Counted from the first letter of the stretch, positions 16,716 to 25,658 are shown. The stretch: DNA of 64,000 nucleotides from Mycobacterium intracellulare ATCC 13950 (GCF_000277125.1 NC_016946.1:4278001-4342000); one strand, 5' to 3'. Program-made: numbers and translations. The notes: a model not told the origin generated them from the sequence alone.

Positions 16716-18109
16716 GGGGCGGCCTCCGCGCGCGGGGTCTGCGCGGCGATTTCGGCGCTGATCTGGGCGACCACGGCGCCGACGTCCTCGGCGGTGCGGC
16801 CCTCCACGTTGAGCCGCAGCAGCGGCTCGGTGTTCGAGCTGCGCAGGTTGAACCAGTTGCCGTCGCCCAGGTCGACCGTCACGCCGTCCACGTGATCGAG
16901 GGAGTGGATGCGGGTGCCGAACGATCTCAGCACCGCCTCGGTGCACTGCGCGGCGTCGGCCACGGTGAAGTTGATCTCGCCGGACGATTCGTAGCGCTGG
17001 TAGTCCGCGGTCAGCTCGGACAGCGGGCGGTCCTGCTCCCCGAGCGCCGCCAGCACGTACAGCGCGGCCAGCATCCCGGAGTCGGCGCCCCAGAAGTCGC
17101 GGAAGTAGTAGTGGGCCGAATGTTCGCCGCCGAAGATCGCGCCGGTGTCGGCCATCAGCGCCTTGATATAGGAGTGGCCCACCCGCGAGCGCAGCGGTGT
17201 GCCGCCGCGCTCGCTGACCAGTTCGGGCACCGCGCGCGAGGTGATCACGTTGTGGATGATCGTCGCGCCGATCTCGCGGCCCAGCTCGCGCGCGGCCACC
17301 AGGCTGGTCACCGTCGACGGCGACACGGGGTTGCCGCGTTCGTCGACCACGAAGCAGCGGTCGGCGTCCCCGTCGAAGGCCAGCCCGATGTCGGCGCCGG
17401 TCTCGCGCACGAACGTCTGCAGGTCCACCAGGTTGGCGGGCTCGAGCGGGTTGGCCTCGTGATTGGGGAAGGAGCCGTCGAGCTCGAAGTACAACGGCAA
17501 CAACGTGATCGAGGCGATCGGGCCGAGCACCGCGGGGGTGGTCAGGCCGGCCATGCCGTTGCCGGCGTCGACGGCCACGCGCAGCGGGCGCAGCCCCGAG
17601 GTGTCCACCAGGGACCGCAGGTACTGCCCGTAGTCGGCCAGCACGTCGCGGTCGGAGACGGTGCCGGGTGGGCCGTCGTAACCCTGCACGCCGGCGATGA
17701 CGTCGTCGGCGATGACGCGCAATCCGCTCTCGGCGCCGACCGGTTTGGCCCCCGCCCGGCAGAGCTTGATTCCGTTGTAGGCGGCGGGGTTATGGCTCGC
17801 GGTGAACATCGCGCCGGGGCAGTCCAGCAACCCGGAGGCGAAGTAGAGCTGATCGGTGGAGGCCAGACCGACGCGCACCACGTCGAGGCCCTGGCCGGTG
17901 ACGCCGGCGGCGAAGGCCGCGGCCAGGGTGGGCGAACTGTCGCGCATGTCGTGGCCGATCACGACTTGGCGGGCGCCCTCGGCGCGCATCAGTCTGGCGA
18001 AGGCTGCGCCCAAATCGGTGACCAGCGGCTGGTCGAGCTCTTCGCCGACTAGACCACGCACGTCGTACGCCTTGACGACACGGTGGACAGTCGCGGCGGG
18101 CCGAGACAT
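16712..18109 (-). CDS. manB: Phosphomannomutase (alpha-D-phosphohexomutase family)
   Basis: Converts mannose 6-phosphate to mannose 1-phosphate for GDP-mannose synthesis. The 465-residue protein has the four phosphohexomutase motifs in order: KAYDVRGLVG at the N terminus, the phosphoserine loop MFTASHNPAAYNGIK, the metal loop FDGDADRCFV, the sugar-binding GGEHSAHYYF and the phosphate-binding RSSNTEPLLRLNVEG. ATG at 18107-18109 is preceded by CAGGAG at 6 bases. The stop overlaps the start of the SIS-like gene, and manA follows, making an isomerase/mutase operon. It corresponds to Rv3257c. Dual phosphoglucomutase activity is known in relatives and cannot be excluded. Confidence 0.95.
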   Translation of the reverse strand: MSRPAATVHRVVKAYDVRGLVGEELDQPLVTDLGAAFARLMRAEGARQVVIGHDMRDSSPTLAAAFAAGVTGQGLDVVRVGLASTDQLYFASGLLDCPGAMFTASHNPAAYNGIKLCRAGAKPVGAESGLRVIADDVIAGVQGYDGPPGTVSDRDVLADYGQYLRSLVDTSGLRPLRVAVDAGNGMAGLTTPAVLGPIASITLLPLYFELDGSFPNHEANPLEPANLVDLQTFVRETGADIGLAFDGDADRCFVVDERGNPVSPSTVTSLVAARELGREIGATIIHNVITSRAVPELVSERGGTPLRSRVGHSYIKALMADTGAIFGGEHSAHYYFRDFWGADSGMLAALYVLAALGEQDRPLSELTADYQRYESSGEINFTVADAAQCTEAVLRSFGTRIHSLDHVDGVTVDLGDGNWFNLRSSNTEPLLRLNVEGRTAEDVGAVVAQISAEIAAQTPRAEAAP

Positions 18110-18191
18110 GCGGGACTCCTGACGACGTGAACTCTTGGCCGTCAGCCTATCGGGCCGAAGAGAACACGAGCCGCGGTGCGGGCGGATTCGC

Positions 18192-18638
18192 CTAGTCGCT
18201 GGGATCGGGCAACACACGCAGGTGCCCGCGGCGCCTTCCGGACCGATGCTCCGGCGGGGCGAGCACGCTGCTGCTGGGCGCGGTGGCCTGGGTGCCGCCG
18301 TGATGGAGGTGCGGGTCGGCGAAGCCGTTCACGGGCGTTGGGGCGCCGCCGTACGGCGCGCCGCGATCCCCCGAACCTCCTTCGCGGACGGCGTCGGCCA
18401 GGGCGACCAGGTCGTCCTCGTCGGGGTGGGTGGGCAGGGGGCCGGCATGGCGCACCAGCTCCCATCCGCGGGGGGCGGTGATGCGGCCGGCGTGGTTGAC
18501 GCACAGATCCCAGGAGTGCGGTTCCCGAGCGGTCGCCAGCGGGCCGACGACTGCCGTCGAGTCCGAATAGACGAACGTTAGGGTCGCCACGGCGTAGTGC
18601 GGGCACCCGGGCCGGCAACAGCGACGGGGAACGTTCAC
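18192..18638 (-). CDS. DUF3499 family protein (Rv3258c type)
   Basis: A 148-residue actinobacterial protein of unknown function. The N terminus VPRRCCRPGCPHYAVATLTF carries a CCxxxC cluster, and SWDLCVNHAGRITAPRGWE adds another Cys and a His, so a small metal-binding module is likely in residues 1-65. The remainder is Pro/Gly/His-rich and probably disordered. GTG at 18636-18638 is the only start that keeps the cysteine cluster at the N terminus. It lies upstream of manB on the same strand and diverges from the zincin-like gene, an arrangement conserved in mycobacteria next to whiB2. Confidence 0.85.
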   Translation of the reverse strand: MNVPRRCCRPGCPHYAVATLTFVYSDSTAVVGPLATAREPHSWDLCVNHAGRITAPRGWELVRHAGPLPTHPDEDDLVALADAVREGGSGDRGAPYGGAPTPVNGFADPHLHHGGTQATAPSSSVLAPPEHRSGRRRGHLRVLPDPSD

Positions 18639-18728
18639 GCTCGAAAGGCTATCGTGCGCAAACGCCGCCGAAGCGCCGGACACGCGCAACCGGACGGCCG
18701 CCGATGTCCAACCGTTACCATCGGCCCA

Positions 18729-19262
18729 ATGAGTGAATCCCGCGGCGATTCGCGCAGCTCCCCGCAAAGAGATCGGTTTTCGGACGGATCGGCTCCGCGC
18801 CGGCCCGCCGGCCATCGACGGTTCCGCCGGGGTCGCGAGATGCGCGGGGCGCTGCTGCCCCCCAGCGTGCCGGGGTGGCGCAGCCGCGCCGAGCGGTTCG
18901 ACATGGCGGTGCTGGAGGCCTACGAGCCCATCGAGCGGAGCTGGCACGACCGGCTGGCCGACCTCGACGTGGCGGTCGATGAGATTCCGCGGATCGCGGC
19001 CAAGGATCCCGACAGCGTGCAGTGGCCGGCCGAGGTGATCGCCGACGGGCCGATCCCCCTGGCCCGGTTGATCCCGGCCGGTGTCGACATCCGCGGCAAC
19101 TCCACGCGGGCGCGAATTGTCCTGTTCCGCAAGCCAATTGAGCGACGGGCGAAGGACACCATCGAACTCGGCGACTTGCTGCACGAAATCCTGGTGGCCC
19201 AGGTCGCCATCTATCTCGACGTTGAGCCATCGGTCATCGATCCGACGATCGACGACGAATAA
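18729..19262 (+). CDS. Zincin-like metallopeptidase-family protein (Rv3259 type)
   Basis: 177 residues from the ATG at 18729; a shorter form from the internal ATG at 18840-18842 (MRGALLPPSVPGWRSR) would match the usual 139-residue length and may be the true start. The C-terminal part has the minimal metallopeptidase layout of the Zincin_1 family: VRADIRG-like strand, RARIVLFRKPIE and LLHEILVAQVAIYL. The canonical HExxH motif is degraded here: HEILV keeps the first His and Glu but has Val in place of the second His, so catalysis is doubtful. It diverges from the DUF3499 gene and converges with whiB2. Confidence 0.78.
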   Translation: MSESRGDSRSSPQRDRFSDGSAPRRPAGHRRFRRGREMRGALLPPSVPGWRSRAERFDMAVLEAYEPIERSWHDRLADLDVAVDEIPRIAAKDPDSVQWPAEVIADGPIPLARLIPAGVDIRGNSTRARIVLFRKPIERRAKDTIELGDLLHEILVAQVAIYLDVEPSVIDPTIDDE

Positions 19263-19278
19263 CGACGGTGCGCGGCTT

Positions 19279-19644
19279 TTAGATGATGCCGCGCTTGAGG
19301 CGGCGGCGCTCGCGTTCGGAGAGACCGCCCCAGATCCCGAAGCGCTCGTCATGCTCAAGGGCGTACTCGAGGCACTCGTGGCGCACCTCGCAACCCAGGC
19401 AGATCTTCTTGGCCTCGCGGGTGGAACCACCCTTTTCCGGGAAGAAGGCCTCGGGGTCGGTCTGGGCGCACAGCGCCCGGTCCTGCCACTGGTCGGCGAC
19501 GGGCGCCGGCAACGGCTCGGGCTCGAATGCGCCTGGCGCATCAGGAACCACGGTCAAATGCGGCCGGGCGGGTCGGGCCGGCGCCGAGTCGATCGGGGTG
19601 TGCGGCGTGCTCGCCATTGCGCCTCGAAAAGTTTCGTAAGACAT
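19279..19644 (-). CDS. whiB2: WhiB2, iron-sulfur transcriptional regulator of septation
   Basis: WhiB2 (WhmD) is an actinobacterial iron-sulfur protein required for septum formation and cell division. The 121-residue product has the four cluster cysteines at about 59, 82, 85 and 91 (ALCAQTDPEAFF ... ICLGCEVRHECLEYAL), the GIWGG turn at 103-107, and the basic tail SERERRRLKRGII that contacts DNA. ATG at 19642-19644 (MSYETFRGAM) matches related WhmD proteins and follows a GAGGAGG about 11 bases away; a shorter start at MASTPHT is possible. The 360-base region upstream is unusually long for this window and carries repeats that may be regulatory. Confidence 0.94.
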   Translation of the reverse strand: MSYETFRGAMASTPHTPIDSAPARPARPHLTVVPDAPGAFEPEPLPAPVADQWQDRALCAQTDPEAFFPEKGGSTREAKKICLGCEVRHECLEYALEHDERFGIWGGLSERERRRLKRGII

Positions 19645-19723
19645 ACGGTCGTCCGCCTCCTCAGCTTGATTGAGAAAGAGTGATTGATTTCCCACTGTTC
19701 TGATGTACAGACAATTCGAACAA

Positions 19724-19738
19724 GTGATCGAATCTCGG
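19724..19738 (+). repeat. 15-base direct repeat, copy 1 (GTGATCGAATCTCGG)
   Basis: Matches 19844-19858 at 14 of 15 positions, 120 bases apart. It lies in the whiB2 upstream region, about 80 bases before the whiB2 start on the opposite strand. Possible binding site for a regulator. Confidence 0.6.
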
Positions 19739-19843
19739 TCTGCGACACCGGAGTCGGCCGGCCAACCGGGAAATGACACTGATGTGATTAGACACGGGTT
19801 GATCTGCCGGGTCAAGCACTTCGGCGCATTTCCATACCATCTC

Positions 19844-19858
19844 GTGATCGAATTTCGG
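19844..19858 (+). repeat. 15-base direct repeat, copy 2 (GTGATCGAATTTCGG)
   Basis: Second copy of the motif, differing only by T for C at position 11. The exact 120-base spacing is close to eleven and a half helical turns, so looping is conceivable but unproven. Confidence 0.6.
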
Positions 19859-19908
19859 CGTTTCTGTTGCTTTGGGCCGTCGGCGTGTTGATCACATAGC
19901 TCACAACT

Positions 19909-19927
19909 TCCCCACAAGTCGTGGGGA
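19909..19927. other. Hairpin TCCCCAC-loop-GTGGGGA upstream of fbiA
   Basis: A perfect 7-base inverted repeat with a 5-base loop (AAGTC), 80 bases upstream of the fbiA start. It could be an operator or a leader hairpin. Confidence 0.4.
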
Positions 19928-20006
19928 GCCCCGACTTTGAGGCAGGCCCGACGGGCCCACCACCGCACGCTCGTCGGGCAGTACTGTCGTGCTGTGTGAG
20001 GCTCAA

Positions 20007-21008
20007 GTGAAGGTCACCGTCCTGGTCGGTGGGGTTGGCGGCGCCCGCTTCCTGCTGGGGATTCAACAGTTGTTCGGGCTGGGTCAGTTTCACACGCAAG
20101 GGCGCCCAGACACGAAAGCCGGCAGTCACGAGCTGACGGCGATCGTCAACGTTGGCGATGACGCCTGGATCCACGGACTGCGAGTCTGCCCCGATTTGGA
20201 CACCTGCATGTACACCTTAGGTGGAGGTGTCGACCCGGAGCGAGGGTGGGGGCACCGCGACGAAACCTGGCACGCCAAAGAGGAATTGGCGCGCTACGGG
20301 GTGCAGCCGGACTGGTTCGGACTCGGCGACCGCGACCTGGGCACCCACCTGGTGCGCACCCAGATGCTCAACGCCGGCTACCCGCTGTCACAGATCACCA
20401 CGGCGCTGTGCGACCGCTGGCAACCGGGCGCGCGGCTGCTGCCCGTCACCGACGACCGCTGCGAGACGCACGTGGTGATAACCGATCCCGACGACGGCGG
20501 CCGGCGGGCCATCCACTTCCAGGAATGGTGGGTGCGCTACCGCGCCCAGGTGCCCACCCACAGCTTCGCGTTCGTCGGCGCCGAAAAAGCAGCCGCCACA
20601 ACCGAAGCCACAGCGGCCATCGCCGAGGCCGACGTCATCCTGCTGGCCCCGTCGAATCCGGTGGTGAGCGTCGGCGCCATCCTGGCGGTCCCCGGCGTTC
20701 GCGGCGCGCTGCGGGCGTCCAAGGCCCCGGTCGTCGGCTACTCGCCGATCATCGGTGGAAAGCCGTTGCGCGGCATGGCCGATGCCTGCCTGTCGGTGAT
20801 CGGCGTCGAGTCCACCGCCGAGGCCGTCGGCCGCCACTACGGCGCGCGTCGGGGCACCGGCATCCTGGATGGCTGGCTGGTGAGTGAAGGCGACGGCGCC
20901 GACATCGAGGGCGTCGCGGTGCGCTCGGTGCCGCTGGTGATGACCGACCCCGAGGCGACCGCCGCGATGGTCCGCGCCGGGCTGGAGCTGGCGGGGGTGG
21001 CGCCGTGA
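20007..21008 (+). CDS. fbiA: Phosphoenolpyruvyl/lactyl-2-diphospho-Fo transferase FbiA (F420 synthesis)
   Basis: FbiA joins the activated three-carbon nucleotide made by FbiD to the deazaflavin Fo, forming dehydro-F420-0 in mycobacteria. The 333-residue protein matches the CofD family: N-terminal [43 protein letters not shown]-like [28 protein letters not shown] and [18 protein letters not shown]. The GTG at 20007-20009 gives [14 protein letters not shown], with GAGG upstream; six extra residues in the open frame are not family-like. fbiB overlaps its stop. Corresponds to Rv3261. Confidence 0.95.
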   Translation: MKVTVLVGGVGGARFLLGIQQLFGLGQFHTQGRPDTKAGSHELTAIVNVGDDAWIHGLRVCPDLDTCMYTLGGGVDPERGWGHRDETWHAKEELARYGVQPDWFGLGDRDLGTHLVRTQMLNAGYPLSQITTALCDRWQPGARLLPVTDDRCETHVVITDPDDGGRRAIHFQEWWVRYRAQVPTHSFAFVGAEKAAATTEATAAIAEADVILLAPSNPVVSVGAILAVPGVRGALRASKAPVVGYSPIIGGKPLRGMADACLSVIGVESTAEAVGRHYGARRGTGILDGWLVSEGDGADIEGVAVRSVPLVMTDPEATAAMVRAGLELAGVAP

Positions 21009-22357
21009 CCCCCTCCCCCGGCGAGCACGGCACCGCCGCCGCGATCGAGATCCTGCCCGTCGCCGGGCTGCCCGAATTCCGGCCGGGCGACGATCTGGGC
21101 GCGGCCGTCGCCGCGGCCGCGCCGTGGCTGCGCGACGGCGACGTCGTGGTGGTCACCAGCAAGGCGGTGTCCAAATGCGAGGGCCGGCTGGTGCCGGCGC
21201 CCCGCGACCCGGAGGAGCGCGATCGGCTGCGGCGCAAGCTGGTCGACGACGAGGCCGTTCGGGTGCTGGCCCGCAAGGGCAAGACCTTGATCACCGAGAG
21301 CCGGATCGGGCTGGTGCAGGCCGCCGCGGGCGTGGACGGCTCCAACGTCGGGCGCGACGAGCTGGCCCTGCTGCCCGTCGACCCGGACGCCAGCGCCGCC
21401 ACGCTGCGCGCCGCGCTGCGCGAGCGGCTCGGCGTCGAGGTCGCCGTCGTCATCACCGACACCATGGGCCGCGCCTGGCGCAACGGCCAGACCGACGCGG
21501 CGGTGGGCGCCGCGGGACTGGCTGTGCTGCACGGCTATTCGGGGGCGCTCGACCAGCACGGCAACGAGTTGCTGGTCACCGAGGTCGCGATCGCCGACGA
21601 GATCGCCGCGGCCGCCGACCTGGTCAAGGGCAAACTGACCGCGATGCCGGTGGCGGTGGTGCGCGGCCTGTCCGTGACCGACGACGGCTCGACGGCGCGG
21701 GACTTGTTGCGGCCCGGCACCGAAGACCTGTTCTGGCTCGGCACGGCCGAGGCGATCGACATGGGCCGCCGCGAGGCGCAGCTGCTGCGCCGATCGGTGC
21801 GGCGGTTCAGCGCCGAGCCGGTCCCGGCCGATCTGGTGGAGGCGGCCGTCGCCGAGGCCCTCACCGCGCCGGCCCCCCACCACACCCGCCCGGTGCGGTT
21901 CGTCTGGCTGCAGCACCCGGGCACCCGCGCCCGGCTGCTGGACCGCATGAAGGACAAGTGGCGCAGCGACCTCGCCGGCGACGGCAGGCCCGCCGACGCC
22001 ATCGAGCGCCGGGTGGCGCGCGGCCAGATCCTCTACGACGCGCCCGAAGTCGTCATCCCGATCCTGGTTCCCGACGGCGCCCACTCCTATCCGGACGCCG
22101 CCCGCACCGACGCCGAGCACACCATGTTCACCGTGGCCGTCGGGGCGGCCGTGCAGGCCCTGCTGGTCGCGCTGGCGGTGCGCGGGCTGGGCAGCTGCTG
22201 GATCGGGTCGACGATCTTCGCCGCCGACCTGGTGCGCGCCGAACTCGACCTGCCCGCCGACTGGGAGCCGTTGGGCGCCATCGCCATCGGCTACGCCGCC
22301 GAGCCCGCCGGCCCGCGCGACGCCGCGGATCCCGGGGACCTGCTGATCCGCAAGTGA
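21005..22357 (+). CDS. fbiB: F420 gamma-glutamyl ligase / dehydro-F420 reductase FbiB
   Basis: FbiB is a two-domain enzyme: the N-terminal CofE-like domain (about residues 1-245) adds glutamates to F420-0, and the C-terminal nitroreductase-like FMN domain (about 250-450) reduces dehydro-F420. Visible motifs are [37 protein letters not shown] and [12 protein letters not shown] in the ligase, and [32 protein letters not shown] and [12 protein letters not shown] in the FMN domain. GTG at 21005 forms a GTGA overlap with the fbiA stop. Length of 450 residues is normal, so both domains should be present and active. Confidence 0.95.
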   Translation: MTPSPGEHGTAAAIEILPVAGLPEFRPGDDLGAAVAAAAPWLRDGDVVVVTSKAVSKCEGRLVPAPRDPEERDRLRRKLVDDEAVRVLARKGKTLITESRIGLVQAAAGVDGSNVGRDELALLPVDPDASAATLRAALRERLGVEVAVVITDTMGRAWRNGQTDAAVGAAGLAVLHGYSGALDQHGNELLVTEVAIADEIAAAADLVKGKLTAMPVAVVRGLSVTDDGSTARDLLRPGTEDLFWLGTAEAIDMGRREAQLLRRSVRRFSAEPVPADLVEAAVAEALTAPAPHHTRPVRFVWLQHPGTRARLLDRMKDKWRSDLAGDGRPADAIERRVARGQILYDAPEVVIPILVPDGAHSYPDAARTDAEHTMFTVAVGAAVQALLVALAVRGLGSCWIGSTIFAADLVRAELDLPADWEPLGAIAIGYAAEPAGPRDAADPGDLLIRK

Positions 22358-22385
22358 GCCGTCGTTTTTCCGAGATACTAAGCCC

Positions 22386-23984
22386 ATGAACTTCGCGGGC
22401 AAGGCGGCGGCCTCGGCCGACAAGGTCCGCGGCGGCTACTACACCCCGGCGCCGGTGGCGCGCTTTTTGGCCCGCTGGGTTCGCGAGGCCGGCCCCAACA
22501 TCGTCGAACCCTCCTGCGGTGACGGCGCGATCCTGCGCGAGCTGGCCGCGCTCAGCGACCGGGCCCACGGCGTCGAGCTGATCGCGCGCGAGGCGGCCAA
22601 GGCCCGCCGGTTCGCGCCCGTCGACACCGACAGCCTGTTCACCTGGATGGCGCGCGCCGCCGAAGCCGGCGCCGGCGGCTGGGACGGGGTCGCCGGCAAT
22701 CCGCCCTACATCCGGTTCGGCAACTGGGCGTCGCAGCACCGCGACCCGGCCCTGGAGCTGATGCGCCGCGAGGGGCTGCGCCCGACCAGGCTGACCAACG
22801 CGTGGGTGCCGTTCGTCGTGGCCGCCACACTGCTGGTGCGCGACGGCGGGCGGGTGGGCCTGGTGCTGCCGGCCGAGCTGCTGCAGGTCTCCTACGCCGC
22901 GCCGCTGCGCGACTTTCTGGTGAGCCGATTCCGCGACATCACGCTGCTGACCTTCCAGCGCCTGGTGTTCGACGGCATCCTGCAAGAGGTCGTGCTGTTC
23001 TGCGGCGTAAGGGACACGGGCGGGTCCGGCCCCGCCCGCATCCGGACCGTGCACCTACGGGACGCCGACGCGCTGGCGCGGGCGGACCTCGAGGCCGGAT
23101 GGGCGCCCGCGCTGCTGCACGAAAACGAGAAGTGGACCAAGTACTTTCTGGACCCCGCCGCGATCCGGCTGCTGCGCGCGCTCAAGGGCTCCGGCGCCCT
23201 GCTCCCGCTCGGGTCCGTCGCCGAGGTCGACGTCGGCATCGTGACCGGGCGCAACGCGTTCTTCACCCTGACCGACGCCCAGGCGGCGGAGCTGGGTTTG
23301 CGGCCGCACTGCGTCCCGCTGGTCTCGCGCAGCGCCCAGCTGTCCGGGCTGGTCTACGACACCGATTGCCGGGCAAGCGATCTCGCGGCCGGGCACCGCG
23401 GCTGGCTGCTCAACGCGCCACGCGAGCCGGCCGATCCCGCGTTGATCGCCCACATCCGCGCCGGGGAAGCCGCCGGCGTGCACCGCGGCTACAAGTGCTC
23501 GATCCGCACACCCTGGTGGCGGACGCCGTCGCTGTGGGCGCCGGATCTGTTCCTGCTGCGCCAGATTCACCGGGCGCCGCGGCTGACCGTCAACGGCGTG
23601 GGCGCGGTGAGCACCGACACCGTGCATCGGGTGCGCCTGCCCGGTGAGGACCCCGTCGACCCGGCGGCGCTGGCCGCGGTGTTCCACAACAGCGTGACGT
23701 TCGCCTTCGCCGAGATCATGGGCCGCAGCTACGGCGGGGGCGTGCTAGAGCTCGAACCCCGCGAGGCCGAGCACCTGCCCATCCCCGCGCCGGCACACGC
23801 CGATCCCGACCTCGCCGTCGATGTGGACCTGCTGTTGAAGGCGGGCGAGATCGACAAGGCGCTCGACCTCGTCGACCGTCGCGTGCTGATCGACGGGCTG
23901 GGACTGCCGGCCGAGGCGGTGGCGGACTGCCGCCGGGCGTGGGCATCGCTGGCCGATCGCAGGAAACGGCGGCGCACCCGGTGA
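22386..23984 (+). CDS. mamA: DNA N6-adenine methyltransferase, MamA-like (Rv3263 type)
   Basis: A 532-residue orphan adenine methylase with no restriction gene nearby. The SAM-binding motif I is EPSCGDGAIL near residues 41-50, the catalytic motif IV is NPPYIRFGNW with NPPY at 105-108, and the C-terminal half is a target-recognition region (IVTGRNAFFTL ... VNGVGAVSTDTVHRV ... SYGGGVLELEPREAEHLPIP). In M. tuberculosis the gene at this position encodes MamA, which methylates adenine in CTGGAG and tunes promoters whose -10 box overlaps that site. Orthology here is inferred from position and architecture. It follows fbiB by 28 bases and overlaps the Nudix gene. Confidence 0.85.
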   Translation: MNFAGKAAASADKVRGGYYTPAPVARFLARWVREAGPNIVEPSCGDGAILRELAALSDRAHGVELIAREAAKARRFAPVDTDSLFTWMARAAEAGAGGWDGVAGNPPYIRFGNWASQHRDPALELMRREGLRPTRLTNAWVPFVVAATLLVRDGGRVGLVLPAELLQVSYAAPLRDFLVSRFRDITLLTFQRLVFDGILQEVVLFCGVRDTGGSGPARIRTVHLRDADALARADLEAGWAPALLHENEKWTKYFLDPAAIRLLRALKGSGALLPLGSVAEVDVGIVTGRNAFFTLTDAQAAELGLRPHCVPLVSRSAQLSGLVYDTDCRASDLAAGHRGWLLNAPREPADPALIAHIRAGEAAGVHRGYKCSIRTPWWRTPSLWAPDLFLLRQIHRAPRLTVNGVGAVSTDTVHRVRLPGEDPVDPAALAAVFHNSVTFAFAEIMGRSYGGGVLELEPREAEHLPIPAPAHADPDLAVDVDLLLKAGEIDKALDLVDRRVLIDGLGLPAEAVADCRRAWASLADRRKRRRTR

Positions 23985-24526
23985 GCCTGCGGGAGTCGGT
24001 GATCGCGACCCTGTCCGGCTGGGAACCCCCCGACGCGGGCCAGGATTCGTTGCGGCACGCCGTCTTGGCGTTCGTCGCGGCCCGCGACGACGCGTGCCGC
24101 CGCGAGTGTGTGCCGGGGCATGTCACCGCGTCGGCGCTGGTGCTCGATGACGCCGGCGACCGGGTGCTGCTGACGTTGCACCGCCGCCTGGGCCGGTGGG
24201 TGCAGCTGGGCGGCCATTGCGACGACGACGACGCCGACATCGTCGCCGCGGCGTTGCGCGAGGCCACCGAGGAGTCCGGGGTCGACGGGCTGCGGATCGA
24301 GCCCGAATTGGCGGCCGTGCACGTGCACCCGGTGGTGTGCTCGCTGGGCGTGCCGACCCGGCATCTGGATTTGCAGTTCGTGGCGCACGCGCCGGCCGGC
24401 GCGCGGATCGCGATCAGCGACGAGTCGGAGGACCTGCGCTGGTGGCCCGCCGACGAGTTGCCGGAGGGCACCGATCACGCGCTGGCGTACCTGGTGTCGC
24501 GGGCGCTCCGTCGAGCGCCCGGCTAG
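23981..24526 (+). CDS. Nudix hydrolase
   Basis: About 181 residues with a Nudix fold: the box runs GGHCDDDDADIVAAALREAT then EESGV, with the REXXEE core intact and one extra residue before it, as in several actinobacterial relatives. Other fold strands are ASALVLDDAGDRVLLTLH and LQFVAHAPAGARIAI. Substrate cannot be told; nucleotide diphosphate derivatives are typical. The GTG at 23981-23983 overlaps the methylase stop as GTGA and is preferred to the ATG at 23939, which lies inside the methylase gene. It converges with manC across a strong palindrome. I do not recognise a counterpart at this place in M. tuberculosis. Confidence 0.82.
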   Translation: MSLRESVIATLSGWEPPDAGQDSLRHAVLAFVAARDDACRRECVPGHVTASALVLDDAGDRVLLTLHRRLGRWVQLGGHCDDDDADIVAAALREATEESGVDGLRIEPELAAVHVHPVVCSLGVPTRHLDLQFVAHAPAGARIAISDESEDLRWWPADELPEGTDHALAYLVSRALRRAPG

Positions 24527-24541
24527 CCGCACATTCGCAGC

Positions 24542-24567
24542 CGAGTGCCCGGCTAGCCGGGCACTCG
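24542..24567. terminator. Bidirectional terminator between the Nudix gene and manC
   Basis: Perfect 12-base arms CGAGTGCCCGGC and GCCGGGCACTCG flank TA. It lies between the convergent stops at 24526 and 24581, so it can end transcription from both sides. The core is the same palindrome as 7260-7283. Confidence 0.75.
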
Positions 24568-24580
24568 TCGGGAACGGCCT

Positions 24581-25657
24581 TCAGACGTCGGACGAGTAGC
24601 GGATCCCGCCGTCGGGAATCGAGACACCGGGCCACACCCGGGCGCCGCGCAGCAGTTCGCACCGCGCGCCGATGTCGGCGCCGTCGCCGATCACCCCGTC
24701 GCGGATCAGCGCCCGCGGGCCGATGCGCGCGCCGAACCCGATGATCGAGCGCTCGATGACGCTGCCCGCCTCGACCTTGGCCCCGTCGAAGACCACCGCG
24801 CCGTCCAGCCGGACGCCGGGCCCGATCTCGGCGCCGCGCCCCACCACGGTCCCGCCGATCAGCACCGCGCCCGGCGACACCGCCGCGCCGTCGTGCACCA
24901 GCTGCTCGCCGCGGTGGCCGTGCAGGGCGGGAGACGGCGCGATGCCGCGCACCAGATCCGCCGATCCCCGGACGAAGTCTTCCGGGGTGCCCATGTCGCG
25001 CCAGTAGCTGGCGTCGACGTAGCCGCAGACCTTGACGCCGGGATCGGAAAGCAGCGCGGGGAACACCTCGCGCTCCACCGAAACCTCACGGCCGCGCGGG
25101 ATCCGGTCGATCACGCGGCGCGAGAACACGTAGCAGCCGGCGTTGATCTGGTCGGTCGGCGGATCCTGCGTCTTCTCCAGGAAGGCGGTGACCCGGCCGT
25201 CCTCGGTGCTCACGCAGCCGAAGGCCCGCGGGTCGCCCACCCGCACCAGGTGCAGGGTGACGTCGGATTCCTGGGCCCGGTGGAAGTCGAGCATCTGGCC
25301 CAAATCGGCGCCGGAGAGCACGTCGCCGTTGAACACCATGGCGGTGTCGTGCCGCAGGTGGCCGGCGACGTTGGCGATGCCGCCGCCGGTGCCCAGCGGG
25401 CTCTCCTCGGTGACGTATTCGATCTGCAGGCCCAGCTTCGAGCCGTCACCGAACTCCGCCTCGAAGACGCCGGCCCGATACGACGTGCTCAAGATGACGT
25501 GCTCGATGCCCGCCGCGGCGACCCGCGACAGCAGATGGGTGAGGAACGGCAGTCCGGCGGTAGGCAGCATGGGCTTGGGCGCCGACAGCGTCAGCGGCCG
25601 CAGCCGGGTGCCCTTGCCGCCGACCAGGATCACGACGTCGACTTGCGGAGTTCCCAC
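24581..25657 (-). CDS. manC: Mannose-1-phosphate guanylyltransferase (GDP-mannose pyrophosphorylase)
   Basis: Makes GDP-mannose from mannose 1-phosphate and GTP, the donor for PIM, LM/LAM, polyprenyl-phosphomannose and protein mannosylation. The 358-residue protein has the nucleotidyltransferase N terminus VVILVGGKGTRLRPLTLSAP with KPMLPTAGLPF, then GTGGGIANV, VFNGDVLSG, ASYWRDMGTPEDF, and a C-terminal left-handed beta-helix of hexapeptide repeats (ALIRDGVIGDGADIGARCEL). GTG at 25655-25657 starts 1 base after the wbbL stop, so wbbL-manC-rmlD run as one operon. Corresponds to Rv3264c, once called rmlA2 because of similarity to glucose-1-phosphate thymidylyltransferase. Confidence 0.93.
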   Translation of the reverse strand: MGTPQVDVVILVGGKGTRLRPLTLSAPKPMLPTAGLPFLTHLLSRVAAAGIEHVILSTSYRAGVFEAEFGDGSKLGLQIEYVTEESPLGTGGGIANVAGHLRHDTAMVFNGDVLSGADLGQMLDFHRAQESDVTLHLVRVGDPRAFGCVSTEDGRVTAFLEKTQDPPTDQINAGCYVFSRRVIDRIPRGREVSVEREVFPALLSDPGVKVCGYVDASYWRDMGTPEDFVRGSADLVRGIAPSPALHGHRGEQLVHDGAAVSPGAVLIGGTVVGRGAEIGPGVRLDGAVVFDGAKVEAGSVIERSIIGFGARIGPRALIRDGVIGDGADIGARCELLRGARVWPGVSIPDGGIRYSSDV

Positions 25658-25658
25658 C

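Larger units (their letters stand above)
19645..20006. promoter_or_regulatory. Divergent regulatory region between whiB2 and fbiA
   Basis: This 362-base gap holds no convincing gene. It is AT-richer than its surroundings and carries two near-identical 15-base direct repeats (listed separately), a TCACA pair at 19892-19896 and 19901-19905, and a hairpin at 19909-19927. It must contain the promoters of both genes; I cannot assign -10 boxes with confidence. Confidence 0.6.

Noticed and set aside
16697..18052. Long antisense frames opposite manB, fbiB, accD5, accA3 and others
   Set aside because: High GC leaves third-position-biased antisense frames open. None shows family motifs, signal peptides or ribosome sites.
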